Both the position numbers and the translations under genes were made by a program. This document shows positions 1-6,591 of a stretch of 12,365 bases of DNA, one piece after another (positions within the stretch are counted from its first letter, which is position 1; every line of letters begins with the position of its first letter). The notes under the pieces were generated by a model, which ran no database searches, was not told the DNA's origin, and saw only the letters and a list, made by a program, of their open reading frames with translations. This DNA is from an uncultured Paenibacillaceae bacterium. GTDB lineage: Bacteria; Bacillota; Bacilli; Paenibacillales; CALAME01. The stretch spans positions 1-12,365 of the forward strand of contig CALKAN010000031.1 in the NCBI GenBank assembly GCA_937983035.1, given 5' to 3'.

Positions 1-2
1 GG

Positions 3-503
3 ATTGTGATTCCGGAGTACCATCAAATTGACGATCATCCCGATCATCTGAGAGTGAATGTGGAAATCGAGAGCTTAAAAGAAATGCTGCAGCTGTGGAA
101 GCAGGGGAATGAGAGCTTGAAGGAAGCGATCCGGTTAACCCCGGCAGAGAAGCAGGAAGAAGCTCAGCGCCTGCTCGGACTGAACCAGTTTATTGTTCAC
201 ACCGTGCAAACGGTCATCCATACGAAACAGTGGTGGAAACTGAAACAGGCGCTGTTTAAAGCAGCGGATCAAGAAAGCGTGGATGCGATCATCGCGCAGA
301 TGGAGCAGCTCGCTGAACTTGAAATCGCAAACGCGGAGGCAACGATTCCGCTCGTCAATGCGGATTCCCGTCTTGGCTGGGAGCCGAGCATGGAATATAT
401 GACGGATGAAGAGCATTTGAGATGGAAAATCGCTCAGGTGCGGGAAGTGTTGCAAAGCGAGCTGCCGCAATATCGGGAATCGGCAAGAGCGAAGCTTTCT
501 TGA
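3..503 (+). CDS. C-terminal part of a protein of unknown function (5' end outside window)
   Basis: The frame is open from the first bases of the window with no stop and no ribosome binding site before the first GTG at position 6, so this is probably the 3' end of a longer gene. The visible ~166 residues are soluble, Glu/Gln/Lys-rich and predicted mostly helical. There is a Trp-rich patch (KQWWKLKQ) and, near the end, a distinctive stretch NADSRLGWEPSMEYM followed by a helix. No signal peptide, membrane segment or catalytic motif can be seen in this part. It ends 21 bases before the MBL-hydrolase gene and is likely co-transcribed with it, so a role in the same (probably carbohydrate-related) pathway is possible. 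I do not recognise the family with confidence and assign no function. Confidence 0.7.
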   Translation: MVIPEYHQIDDHPDHLRVNVEIESLKEMLQLWKQGNESLKEAIRLTPAEKQEEAQRLLGLNQFIVHTVQTVIHTKQWWKLKQALFKAADQESVDAIIAQMEQLAELEIANAEATIPLVNADSRLGWEPSMEYMTDEEHLRWKIAQVREVLQSELPQYRESARAKLS

Positions 504-524
504 AAACAGGGTGGGTGATAAAAC

Positions 525-1268
525 ATGCATTTACAAATCAGTGACCGCGTATTTCTCGTTGGCAGCGGACAAATCGGCTTTCAAATGACGCATCCGCTGG
601 ATTGCAATGTATATTTGATCGACGGCGGGACAGAATGGGCGCTCATCGATGCGGGTTCCGGGATTGCTCCGGAACTCATCGTGAAGAACATCGAAGCAAG
701 CGGGGCGCCCATGTCCAAAGTGACTAAATTGCTGCTCACGCACATTCATGGCGATCATGCGGCGGGAGCGCGCTATTTTGCAGAAAATTACAATATGGAA
801 GTGATTACGGCTGAAGAGGCGGCGCCATGGATGGAAGCGGGGGACACGGAAAAAAACAGCATTGATGCAGCGAAAGAAGCAGGCGTGTATCCGAACGATT
901 TTGTATTTCCGGCTTGTCCCGTCGCACAGGGTGTCGTTGAAGGGGATGAGATTACCGTAGGCAGCGTCGCGTTGTCGGTGCTGGACACGCCTGGGCATTC
1001 ACGCGGACATGTCAGTTTTGTGATGGAGGAAGGAGGGGAAAAGGCTTTGTTCGGCGGGGATGTCATTTTTGCCGGGGGGAAAATTGTGCTGCAGAACATA
1101 TGGGATTGTTCGATTCAAGATTACGCGCAGTCGATCGGAAAAATCCATGCGCTGCAAATCGATCGGTTGTATCCGGGACACGGCGCTTTTTTGATGAAAA
1201 ATGCCCATCAGTGCGTGCAGGAAGCGCACGATGCGTTCACCCGGTTGTCGATCCCGCCGAACTTATAG
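525..1268 (+). CDS. MBL-fold metallo-hydrolase (glyoxalase II-like)
   Basis: A 247-residue metallo-beta-lactamase-fold hydrolase. The metal-binding signature is complete: T-H-I-H-G-D-H at residues 72-78 (H73, H75, D77, H78), H158 in DTPGH, D179 in GGD and H219 in YPGHG. This matches a two-metal (usually zinc) site of the glyoxalase II/lactonase-like branch. It has no signal peptide and should be cytoplasmic. The substrate cannot be read from the sequence; a thioester, lactone or similar ester made by neighbouring pathway enzymes is plausible. The ATG at 525 follows a GGGTGGGTGA purine-rich stretch. It lies 21 bases after the upstream gene and 36 bases before the aminotransferase, which supports an operon. 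Family assignment is firm; reaction is unknown. Confidence 0.93.
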   Translation: MHLQISDRVFLVGSGQIGFQMTHPLDCNVYLIDGGTEWALIDAGSGIAPELIVKNIEASGAPMSKVTKLLLTHIHGDHAAGARYFAENYNMEVITAEEAAPWMEAGDTEKNSIDAAKEAGVYPNDFVFPACPVAQGVVEGDEITVGSVALSVLDTPGHSRGHVSFVMEEGGEKALFGGDVIFAGGKIVLQNIWDCSIQDYAQSIGKIHALQIDRLYPGHGAFLMKNAHQCVQEAHDAFTRLSIPPNL

Positions 1269-1304
1269 GAGCAAACACGATAAGGAGAAGGAGCGGAGAG
1301 TATA

Positions 1305-2432
1305 TTGAATGCATTAATTGACAAAAACCAGTTCATTGGATTGGAACATTGTGCTTGGCTGTACAGCGGTGCGGAGAGTCCTCCGCATCGCGGGGTATTG
1401 TCTGCGATGCAAGACTATGTCATGGCCCGCAGCAAAGGCCCGGAAGGAAGCGCGATCAATGAGCAAGTGGAAGAAAGCTGCCGCCGCCAAGTTGCAGCCA
1501 TGATGGAAGGGAGCCAAGAGCAGATCGCGCTTGTGTCCAACGTTTCGGAAGCAATCAACCAAATCGCTCAAATGATTCCATTTCAACCGGGGGATAATGT
1601 CGTCATCAACAATTTGGAATTCCCTTCCGGCGTATTGCCTTGGCTTCGGCATGAAAAGGTGGAAGTGCGCGTCGTTGCTCATCAAAATTGGCAAGTGACG
1701 GAAGAAGATATGCTGGCTCATGTAGATGAAAAAACACGTCTCGTTGTCGTGAGCCATGTCAGCTTTATGACCGGCAGCCGGCTCAATTACAAACGCTTGT
1801 ATGAACAATTAAAGGATACGAACACGCTGCTGCTGCTGGATGTTACTCAGTCCCTGGGCGTCGTTCCCGTGGAGCTGAGTTATGCGGATTTCGTCGTTTG
1901 CAGTTCATACAAGTGGCTGCTGTCCGTGCACGGGGCGGGAATCATGGCAGTCAATCCGGAAAGAACGAAGTCGCTGCTGCCGCCGGCAGCCGGTTGGCGG
2001 AGCGTGTCAGATTTATTCAATCCAGATCGTTTTCGAACGTTTGAATATTATTCTGACGCGCGAAAGTTCGAGCTTGGCTATCCCAGCTTTCCGACACTGT
2101 ATGCGATGAATTATTCGACGAAGCTGCTTTTGGACATCGGCATTGACAAGATCGAGCAGCACGTGCTTGCATTAGGCGGCGAGTTGATGAACCAACTGCG
2201 GCAACTCGGTTTTAAACTGATGACGCCCAAGCAGCCTGAGCGGCGCGCCGGCAACATTTCAATCGTTTGCGATCAAGGCGAATATGCGGCAGAGCTGCTG
2301 GCTGAGCAAGGGATTTATGTGTGGGGAGGAGATCAGCGGCTGAGAATGTCTGTGCATGCGTTTAATGATCTTTCTGATGTGGAAAAGGTTGTGCAGGCGC
2401 TCGGCGAGCTGAAGTCTTCCGGAAAAATTTAA
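1305..2432 (+). CDS. Class V aminotransferase (cysteine desulfurase/selenocysteine lyase-like, PLP-dependent)
   Basis: A 375-residue fold-type I PLP enzyme of the class V aminotransferase group. Visible landmarks are SNVSEAINQ (phosphate-cup region), LVVVSHVSFMTG, the cofactor-binding Asp in LLLLDVTQSLG, and CSSYKWLLSVHG, in which K203 is the predicted Schiff-base lysine. The LRMSVHAFN motif near the C-terminus is typical of the SufS/CsdA-like branch. No clear loop cysteine of a desulfurase is seen at the usual place, so it may act as a transaminase or lyase on a special substrate rather than supply sulfur for Fe-S clusters. The start is a TTG at 1305, preceded by AAGGAGAAGGAG at 1281-1292; the nearby ATG at 1309 is out of frame. 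It sits between the MBL hydrolase and the dehydrogenase, probably in one operon. Confidence 0.93.
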   Translation: MNALIDKNQFIGLEHCAWLYSGAESPPHRGVLSAMQDYVMARSKGPEGSAINEQVEESCRRQVAAMMEGSQEQIALVSNVSEAINQIAQMIPFQPGDNVVINNLEFPSGVLPWLRHEKVEVRVVAHQNWQVTEEDMLAHVDEKTRLVVVSHVSFMTGSRLNYKRLYEQLKDTNTLLLLDVTQSLGVVPVELSYADFVVCSSYKWLLSVHGAGIMAVNPERTKSLLPPAAGWRSVSDLFNPDRFRTFEYYSDARKFELGYPSFPTLYAMNYSTKLLLDIGIDKIEQHVLALGGELMNQLRQLGFKLMTPKQPERRAGNISIVCDQGEYAAELLAEQGIYVWGGDQRLRMSVHAFNDLSDVEKVVQALGELKSSGKI

Positions 2433-2481
2433 CGAACGAAAAAATACAGGGATCATTAGAGATCAGCAAAGAGATTTGCAT

Positions 2482-2489
2482 GGAGGGGG
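2482..2489 (+). promoter_or_regulatory. Ribosome binding site that fixes the dehydrogenase start
   Basis: GGAGGGGG lies 7 bases before GTG at 2497. The alternative in-frame TTG at 2476 lies upstream of this site and has no such site in front of it, so the GTG is the likely start. Confidence 0.75.
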
Positions 2490-2496
2490 CAGCAAG

Positions 2497-3513
2497 GTGG
2501 ATTTGCAAGGGAAGGATAAAGTAAAGGTTGGCATCGTCGGCTTGGGAGATTGGGGAGAAGCTCATTTGCAAGCTTTCCAATCCGTCCCATTTGCTGAAGT
2601 CGTTTCCATTTGCGATATCAATGAGGAGCGGGCGCAAAGCCTGGCCGAGAAATACGGAGTTCCGCGGGCGTTCCAACATGCGGAGCAGCATAATGCTCAG
2701 CCGGATCTCGATTTAGTCAGCGTCGTCACGTATGAAAAAGATCATCTGGAGCCGGTGTTGTCTGCATTAAAGAACGGCAAGCATGTGATTGTTGAAAAGC
2801 CGGTTTCCGTGCTGGCCAATGCAGCGCGCCAGATGGAAGCAGAAGCGAAGAGACAAGGGAAAATGATTTTTCCGGGGCATGTGCTGCGATTTGACGCGCG
2901 TTATGCGTCTTTGCATCAGGCGATTCGCAGCGGGGAGATCGGCGTGCCGATCAGCTTGTATTTGAAGCGTTCCCGCAAAAAGTCGATGTTCGCTGTTTAC
3001 CAGCGAACGCATACGGTATTTATGTCCACCGTTCATGACATTGACATTGCGTTATGGTACACAGGCAGCAGGGTGCGCAAAGTAAGTGCGCGCGGGATTT
3101 GGACAACAACGGCAGAAGTGCCGGATCTGTTGTGGGCGTCGCTTGAGTTTGAAAACGGCGCGCTGGCTGTGCTGGAGAGCGATTGGTTGACGCCGGATTC
3201 GTTTCACGCTGGAGTCAATGATGCCGCAGAAGTGATCGGCGATCGGGGCATTTTGCAATTAAATACGCTTGCAAACGGCCTGTACGGGTGGAGCGACCAA
3301 AAAGGATCTCTGGCGCCGGATGCATTTATTCATTATGCTTTGGCGGATCGATACCGCGGCGCGCTGCATGAACAGATGAGCTATATTTGTCAATGCCTGA
3401 TCAGCGGCCAAGAGCCCCTGTATGTTTCATTTGCAGATGCGGTGCACGGCATCGAAATTGCCGAAGCTATTGAACGTTCGATTGCGAGCGGAAAAGAAAT
3501 CAAGTTGAATTAA
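2497..3513 (+). CDS. Gfo/Idh/MocA-family NAD(P)-dependent oxidoreductase
   Basis: A 338-residue dehydrogenase when started at the GTG behind the strong ribosome binding site. The N-terminal Rossmann domain shows GIVGLGDWG (residues 12-20) for the dinucleotide, an acidic D40 in SICDIN at the end of the second strand (favouring NAD), and the family hallmark E100-K101-P102 with the catalytic Lys. The C-terminal alpha/beta domain carries VHDIDIALW, with H180 and D183 in the place of the catalytic pair. Members oxidise or epimerise sugars, inositols and sugar phosphates in the cytoplasm. The gene starts 64 bases after the aminotransferase. Together with the sugar-binding protein downstream this suggests breakdown of a modified or amino sugar or polyol, but the substrate is not determined. 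Confidence 0.93.
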   Translation: MDLQGKDKVKVGIVGLGDWGEAHLQAFQSVPFAEVVSICDINEERAQSLAEKYGVPRAFQHAEQHNAQPDLDLVSVVTYEKDHLEPVLSALKNGKHVIVEKPVSVLANAARQMEAEAKRQGKMIFPGHVLRFDARYASLHQAIRSGEIGVPISLYLKRSRKKSMFAVYQRTHTVFMSTVHDIDIALWYTGSRVRKVSARGIWTTTAEVPDLLWASLEFENGALAVLESDWLTPDSFHAGVNDAAEVIGDRGILQLNTLANGLYGWSDQKGSLAPDAFIHYALADRYRGALHEQMSYICQCLISGQEPLYVSFADAVHGIEIAEAIERSIASGKEIKLN

Positions 3514-3539
3514 ACCCGCTTGCTGTTTGATAAGACAGG

Positions 3540-3602
3540 GCCGCGTGTTTTCATGGTTGGAAACAGCGGCTGAACACCGAGATTGGCTTGCATCAGGGTG
3601 TT
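3540..3602 (+). terminator. Two stem-loops after the dehydrogenase, possible operon end
   Basis: Stem 1 pairs GCCGC-(G)-TGTTTTC (3540-3552) with GGAAACA-GCGGC (3559-3570), about 12 bp with one bulged G and a 6-base loop. Stem 2 pairs AACACC (3573-3578) with GGTGTT (3597-3602) and is followed by ATTT. They start 27 bases after the stop codon. Neither has a proper T-run, so this may be a weak or Rho-dependent terminator or an mRNA-stabilising structure rather than a standard intrinsic terminator. Confidence 0.45.
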
Positions 3603-3939
3603 ATTTACCGTTGCTGAGTTGCATGAATTTATGATCGGAATGAGCAGCAGAAGACCGCGAATAGTCAGGTCTGCATTAATCTGCATTCATTTGGAATGAA
3701 CAGATGGAACAAACGGAGGATAGAACAAATGGGCTGAAGCAGACAAGGCGCGATTGGCAAGGTCAAAATTATATTCCGAGGCTGCGAAAGATTCTAGCGT
3801 TTGCAATCAGATTTCGCATGAACATTATTCAGGCAGACCGGAAAGATCCGTGAAGAACATTGACAGGCAAGGAAAGATGATGCGATCACAATGGCAGTGC
3901 TGTTTAAAAATTGAATATTGAAAATGGAGGGTAAACGCA
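3603..3939 (+). other. Leader/intergenic region before the sugar-binding protein gene
   Basis: No convincing gene is seen. It holds a tandem 10-mer (CTGCATTAAT then CTGCATTCAT, 3671-3690), and a short stem TTCATT-TGG-AATGAA (3686-3700). It also has a good ribosome binding site GGAGGA (3715-3720) set 8 bases before an ATG (3729), but that reads only Met-Gly-stop. A TTGACA hexamer at 3860-3865 could be a -35 element, though no good -10 follows at 16-18 bases. The region could be a long regulatory leader or the remains of a decayed gene. Confidence 0.5.
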
Positions 3940-5286
3940 ATGAAAAAACAAAATGCGTTCATAACGGCGTTTTTGGTTTTTGCTTTACTCGCTTTTATGT
4001 TAACAGCATGTTCTGAAAAAGACGGAAAGACTGCCACGCCTGCAACTGCGGACGATCAGAAGGAACAGGCGGCGCGAGAGCCGAATGATCAGCAGAAGGA
4101 AGAAAGCCCGGTGACAGTCGTCATCGGAGCGGGGGTCGATTCGATTACGGAAGAGGAATTTCAGCGATATTTGGTTGAGCCGGTTCGCGAAAGATATCCT
4201 TACATTACAGTGGAACGGGTAAACATCCGAGATGAAGGAAAATCGTTGAATGAACTGGTCGTTGCAAACGAGATACCTGATATCGTGGCGGATTATCCAT
4301 TGACTTTAACGAATTTGACTCGTTTGGACGTTGATTACAATATGGAAGAGCTGATCAAGGCGCATCAATTTGACTTAGACCGCTTGCCGCAGGAATATGT
4401 TGATTCGTTGAAAATTGCCAGTGACCTGGATCATCTGATTGGTCTGCCGATGTACAATAACAATTTTGCTTTATTTTATAATAAGGAATTGTTTGATCGT
4501 TTCGGCATCGAATATCCGCAAGATTTTATGACATGGGAAGATGTGCGCGCTTTGGCTGTTCGGATCACTCGCGAGGAAGACGGGGTGCAGTATCGCGGTC
4601 TGTTTGCTGACAACGTGTTTCGCGGAGCCTATCAGCTTGGATTGCCGTGGATTGATCCGGTGAACGATCGGGCGGTCTTTCAAACCGACGCTTGGCGGCA
4701 ATTGTTTGATTTATGGCACAGCTTGTACTATATCGGCGAAGTCGATCCGACTTATACGAGCGAAGGCATCGCGATGCAGCAGTTTACTAAAGGGGAGTTA
4801 GCGATGTTTACCGGATATACCGGCACGCTGCAAAATTTGCTGAATTATGATATAGACTGGGATCTGGTGACTTATCCGATCAATCCGCTTGCCCCGGACA
4901 CAGGTCAGCGAGTCGACTCTTTAGTATTGTCCATTACAAAGCAAAGCCAAAATAAAGATGCGGCTTTTCGCGTGTTGGAAGTGATTTTGTCAAACGAAGT
5001 TCAAACTGAAATGTCACGAAACTTGCGCATCTCTGTCTTAAAAGATGATGCTGTCCATCAAGCATTCGGAAGCGCAACCCCAGAATTTCAACAGAAAAAT
5101 GTGGTAGCGTTTACAAAACTCAAGCTGGCTGTTCTGCAGCCGTTTAAGTACGAGCTCAGCCCGAATCCGGCGGTGATGATCAATCAGGCGTTCAATGAAG
5201 TTTTGGGCGGAAAAGATATTAATACTGCACTTAGAGAAGTCGATGAAAGGATGAATCAGGCAATTCAAGAGGCGAAGAAAAGATAG
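3940..5286 (+). CDS. Extracellular sugar-binding lipoprotein of an ABC importer (family 1 SBP)
   Basis: A 448-residue solute-binding protein. Residues 1-24 form a lipoprotein signal peptide: KK charges, a hydrophobic stretch, then LTAC with the lipidated Cys24. A low-complexity, charged, Gln/Glu/Ala-rich linker (about 25-58) follows, as is usual for surface lipoproteins of Gram-positive bacteria. The mature part matches family 1 sugar-binding proteins: a first strand VTVVIG, then NELVVANEIPDIVADYP, LIGLPMYNNNFALFYNKELFDRFGI, and QQFTKGELAMFTGYTG. It should capture an oligosaccharide or sugar and hand it to membrane permeases. The ATG follows GGAGGG at about 8 bases. Only one permease, itself apparently damaged, lies downstream. 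No ATPase is encoded here, as is common for importers of this kind that share an MsmX-type ATPase. The ligand is unknown. Confidence 0.93.
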   Translation: MKKQNAFITAFLVFALLAFMLTACSEKDGKTATPATADDQKEQAAREPNDQQKEESPVTVVIGAGVDSITEEEFQRYLVEPVRERYPYITVERVNIRDEGKSLNELVVANEIPDIVADYPLTLTNLTRLDVDYNMEELIKAHQFDLDRLPQEYVDSLKIASDLDHLIGLPMYNNNFALFYNKELFDRFGIEYPQDFMTWEDVRALAVRITREEDGVQYRGLFADNVFRGAYQLGLPWIDPVNDRAVFQTDAWRQLFDLWHSLYYIGEVDPTYTSEGIAMQQFTKGELAMFTGYTGTLQNLLNYDIDWDLVTYPINPLAPDTGQRVDSLVLSITKQSQNKDAAFRVLEVILSNEVQTEMSRNLRISVLKDDAVHQAFGSATPEFQQKNVVAFTKLKLAVLQPFKYELSPNPAVMINQAFNEVLGGKDINTALREVDERMNQAIQEAKKR

Positions 5287-5306
5287 TTTAGGCCTTTTTT
5301 CATTGC

Positions 5307-5381
5307 ATCGTTCAATTTTATGAAAGAGAGAGGGCTTTCCAACAAATCACGGCTTGTTTGCATGGTTTAAAATTGAACGAT
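5307..5381. repeat. Perfect 14-bp inverted repeat enclosing two smaller hairpins
   Basis: ATCGTTCAATTTTA at 5307-5320 is exactly complementary to TAAAATTGAACGAT at 5368-5381. Inside the 47-base gap are two further stems: GAAAG/CTTTC (5322-5326 with 5335-5339, 8-base loop) and AACAA/TTGTT (5341-5345 with 5354-5358, 8-base loop). The transcript could fold as a three-way junction. A T-run (5389-5394) follows 7 bases after the outer stem. It begins 20 bases after the binding-protein stop codon, so it could cap that mRNA or act as an attenuator. No known RNA family is recognised. Confidence 0.6.
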
Positions 5382-5701
5382 TGATGATCTTTTTGAATTG
5401 AAGTTCAAAAATAAAACGGTTTTGCAGGGGAAATGGGATGCTTCTCAATCTAACTTCAAAAAAGCGGCATGCAGATTCAAAATAAACGGAAACCAGCTTC
5501 AAAAATATGATCATAAGCTCTGAAAGCCTGTCTATCATTGCAGATTGGTTCAAAAACTTTGAAAAAACTTTCGATATGTCCGATGACTGCAATGACTTTT
5601 TCCGCCGATGCTGCGATTCATGATGCTTATTCCGTTAAAAAGTGCAAAGGCGGGAAGAAATCATGACTGTTTGAAAGAAACATAATGGTGATGGACTCTA
5701 A
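5382..5701. other. A/T-rich non-coding stretch with recurring TTCAAAA motifs
   Basis: No frame here reads as a recognisable protein, including the missing N-terminus of the downstream permease or an LplB-type permease. TTCAAAA occurs at 5404, 5455, 5476, 5498 and 5549. The copies at 5404 and 5476 extend to TTCAAAAATAAAACGG and TTCAAAATAAACGG. The region is richer in A/T than the flanking genes. It may be decayed gene sequence. Confidence 0.45.
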
Positions 5702-5728
5702 GGTGGTGCTGCGCACCACCTCTTTTTG
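5702..5728 (+). terminator. Intrinsic terminator just upstream of the permease frame
   Basis: A perfect 8-bp stem GGTGGTGC (5702-5709) / GCACCACC (5713-5720) with a TGC loop is directly followed by TCTTTTTG. This is a classic Rho-independent terminator on the plus strand. It stands 24 bases before the first possible start of the permease, inside the space where the missing permease N-terminus would be expected. It would limit read-through from the binding-protein gene. Confidence 0.75.
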
Positions 5729-5751
5729 TAGTTGCAGCGCGGCAGCGTGAT

Positions 5752-6510
5752 TTGTTTGGGATCCTGAATACGAATTTCGAAGGGTATAAGCATGTATTTG
5801 AAAATCAAGCCATATGGACAGGATACCGCAACTCAATCCTTTACACCGTGACAGGGGTTGTGCTGCATCTGGCTGTTTTGCTGCCGTGTGCATACGCCTT
5901 GTCACGAAAAGAAGCAGCGGGCAAAATGTTCTTGATTTGGTTCATCTTGTTTACGATGTTGTTTAACGGAGGAATGATTCCGACTTATTTAGTCATTAAA
6001 TCGCTGGGCATGCTCGATACGATCTGGGCGATTGTTATACCGAATGTCGTGGGCGCTTGGTCCATTTTGGCAGCCATGGCATTTTTCAAACAGACGATTC
6101 CAGATGAGCTCGTCGAAACATCGAAGATAGACGGGGCATCCGACTTTACTATTTTTTTGAGGGTAGTGCTGCCGCTTTCAGCTCCGATTATTGCTGTGAT
6201 GGGCTTGTTTCACGCGGTCAGCTTGTGGAACCAATATTTTAATGCAATGATTTATTTGTCGAATGAAAAGATGTACCCGTTGCAGCTCATTTTGCGGCAA
6301 ATTTTGATCGTGAGCCAAGCAGGAGCCGGAGATCCCAGCCAAATGATGAATAATCTGGGGGAAGTGGAGTCGCTGACGAACCGAATAAAAACGGCTGAAC
6401 TGATCAAGTATGCCGTGATGTTTGTTGCTGCCTTGCCGCTGCTGATCATATATCCGTTTTTGCAACGATTTTTTATCAAGGGTGTGCTGATCGGTTCGGT
6501 GAAAGGATAG
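5752..6510 (+). CDS. YtcP-type carbohydrate ABC transporter permease, apparently 5'-truncated (possible pseudogene)
   Basis: A 252-residue inner-membrane permease of the YtcP/MalG-like sugar family. The frame enters the conserved region at FEGYKHVFENQ and IWTGYRNS, continues through four or five membrane segments, and carries the EAA loop ELVETSKIDGASDF---LP (about residues 121-145), which docks the ATPase. It ends with GVLIGSVKG, a typical terminus. Family members are usually near 290-300 residues and start with another ~45 residues that include the first membrane helix; these are missing. The frame is open upstream only to 5692, and that part reads as non-homologous sequence across a terminator. 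The TTG at 5752 has no ribosome binding site. The LplB-type partner permease is absent. The gene therefore looks like the remnant of a broken importer; a short functional form is less likely. Family certain, functionality doubtful. Confidence 0.8.
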   Translation: MFGILNTNFEGYKHVFENQAIWTGYRNSILYTVTGVVLHLAVLLPCAYALSRKEAAGKMFLIWFILFTMLFNGGMIPTYLVIKSLGMLDTIWAIVIPNVVGAWSILAAMAFFKQTIPDELVETSKIDGASDFTIFLRVVLPLSAPIIAVMGLFHAVSLWNQYFNAMIYLSNEKMYPLQLILRQILIVSQAGAGDPSQMMNNLGEVESLTNRIKTAELIKYAVMFVAALPLLIIYPFLQRFFIKGVLIGSVKG

Positions 6511-6591
6511 CTTCGTGTCTTTTGCATCTGCATAGGACAACGCTCGTGCCGAATAGCATCTATAGAAAAAAGCGGAAATGGGTGTGACATC

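Noticed and set aside
531..998. 155-codon minus-strand frame within the MBL-hydrolase gene
   Set aside because: Antisense shadow of a gene with all metal-binding motifs; no start signal or family resemblance.
2476..2496. TTG start 7 codons upstream for the Gfo/Idh dehydrogenase
   Set aside because: The strong GGAGGGGG would then lie inside the gene; the GTG at 2497 is well spaced behind it and gives the usual N-terminus just before the Rossmann motif.
5347..5592. 81-codon minus-strand frame in the gap before the permease
   Set aside because: No ribosome binding site and no recognisable family; Phe-rich composition follows from the TTCAAAA-type sequence on the other strand.
5507..5623. 38-codon plus-strand frame starting MIISSES
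   Set aside because: No ribosome binding site, isolated in A/T-rich DNA, no similarity recognised.
5380..5730. A functional T-box riboswitch controlling the permease
   Set aside because: Only the terminator arm resembles the T-box core; stem I, specifier and antiterminator were not found, and a sugar permease is not a usual target.
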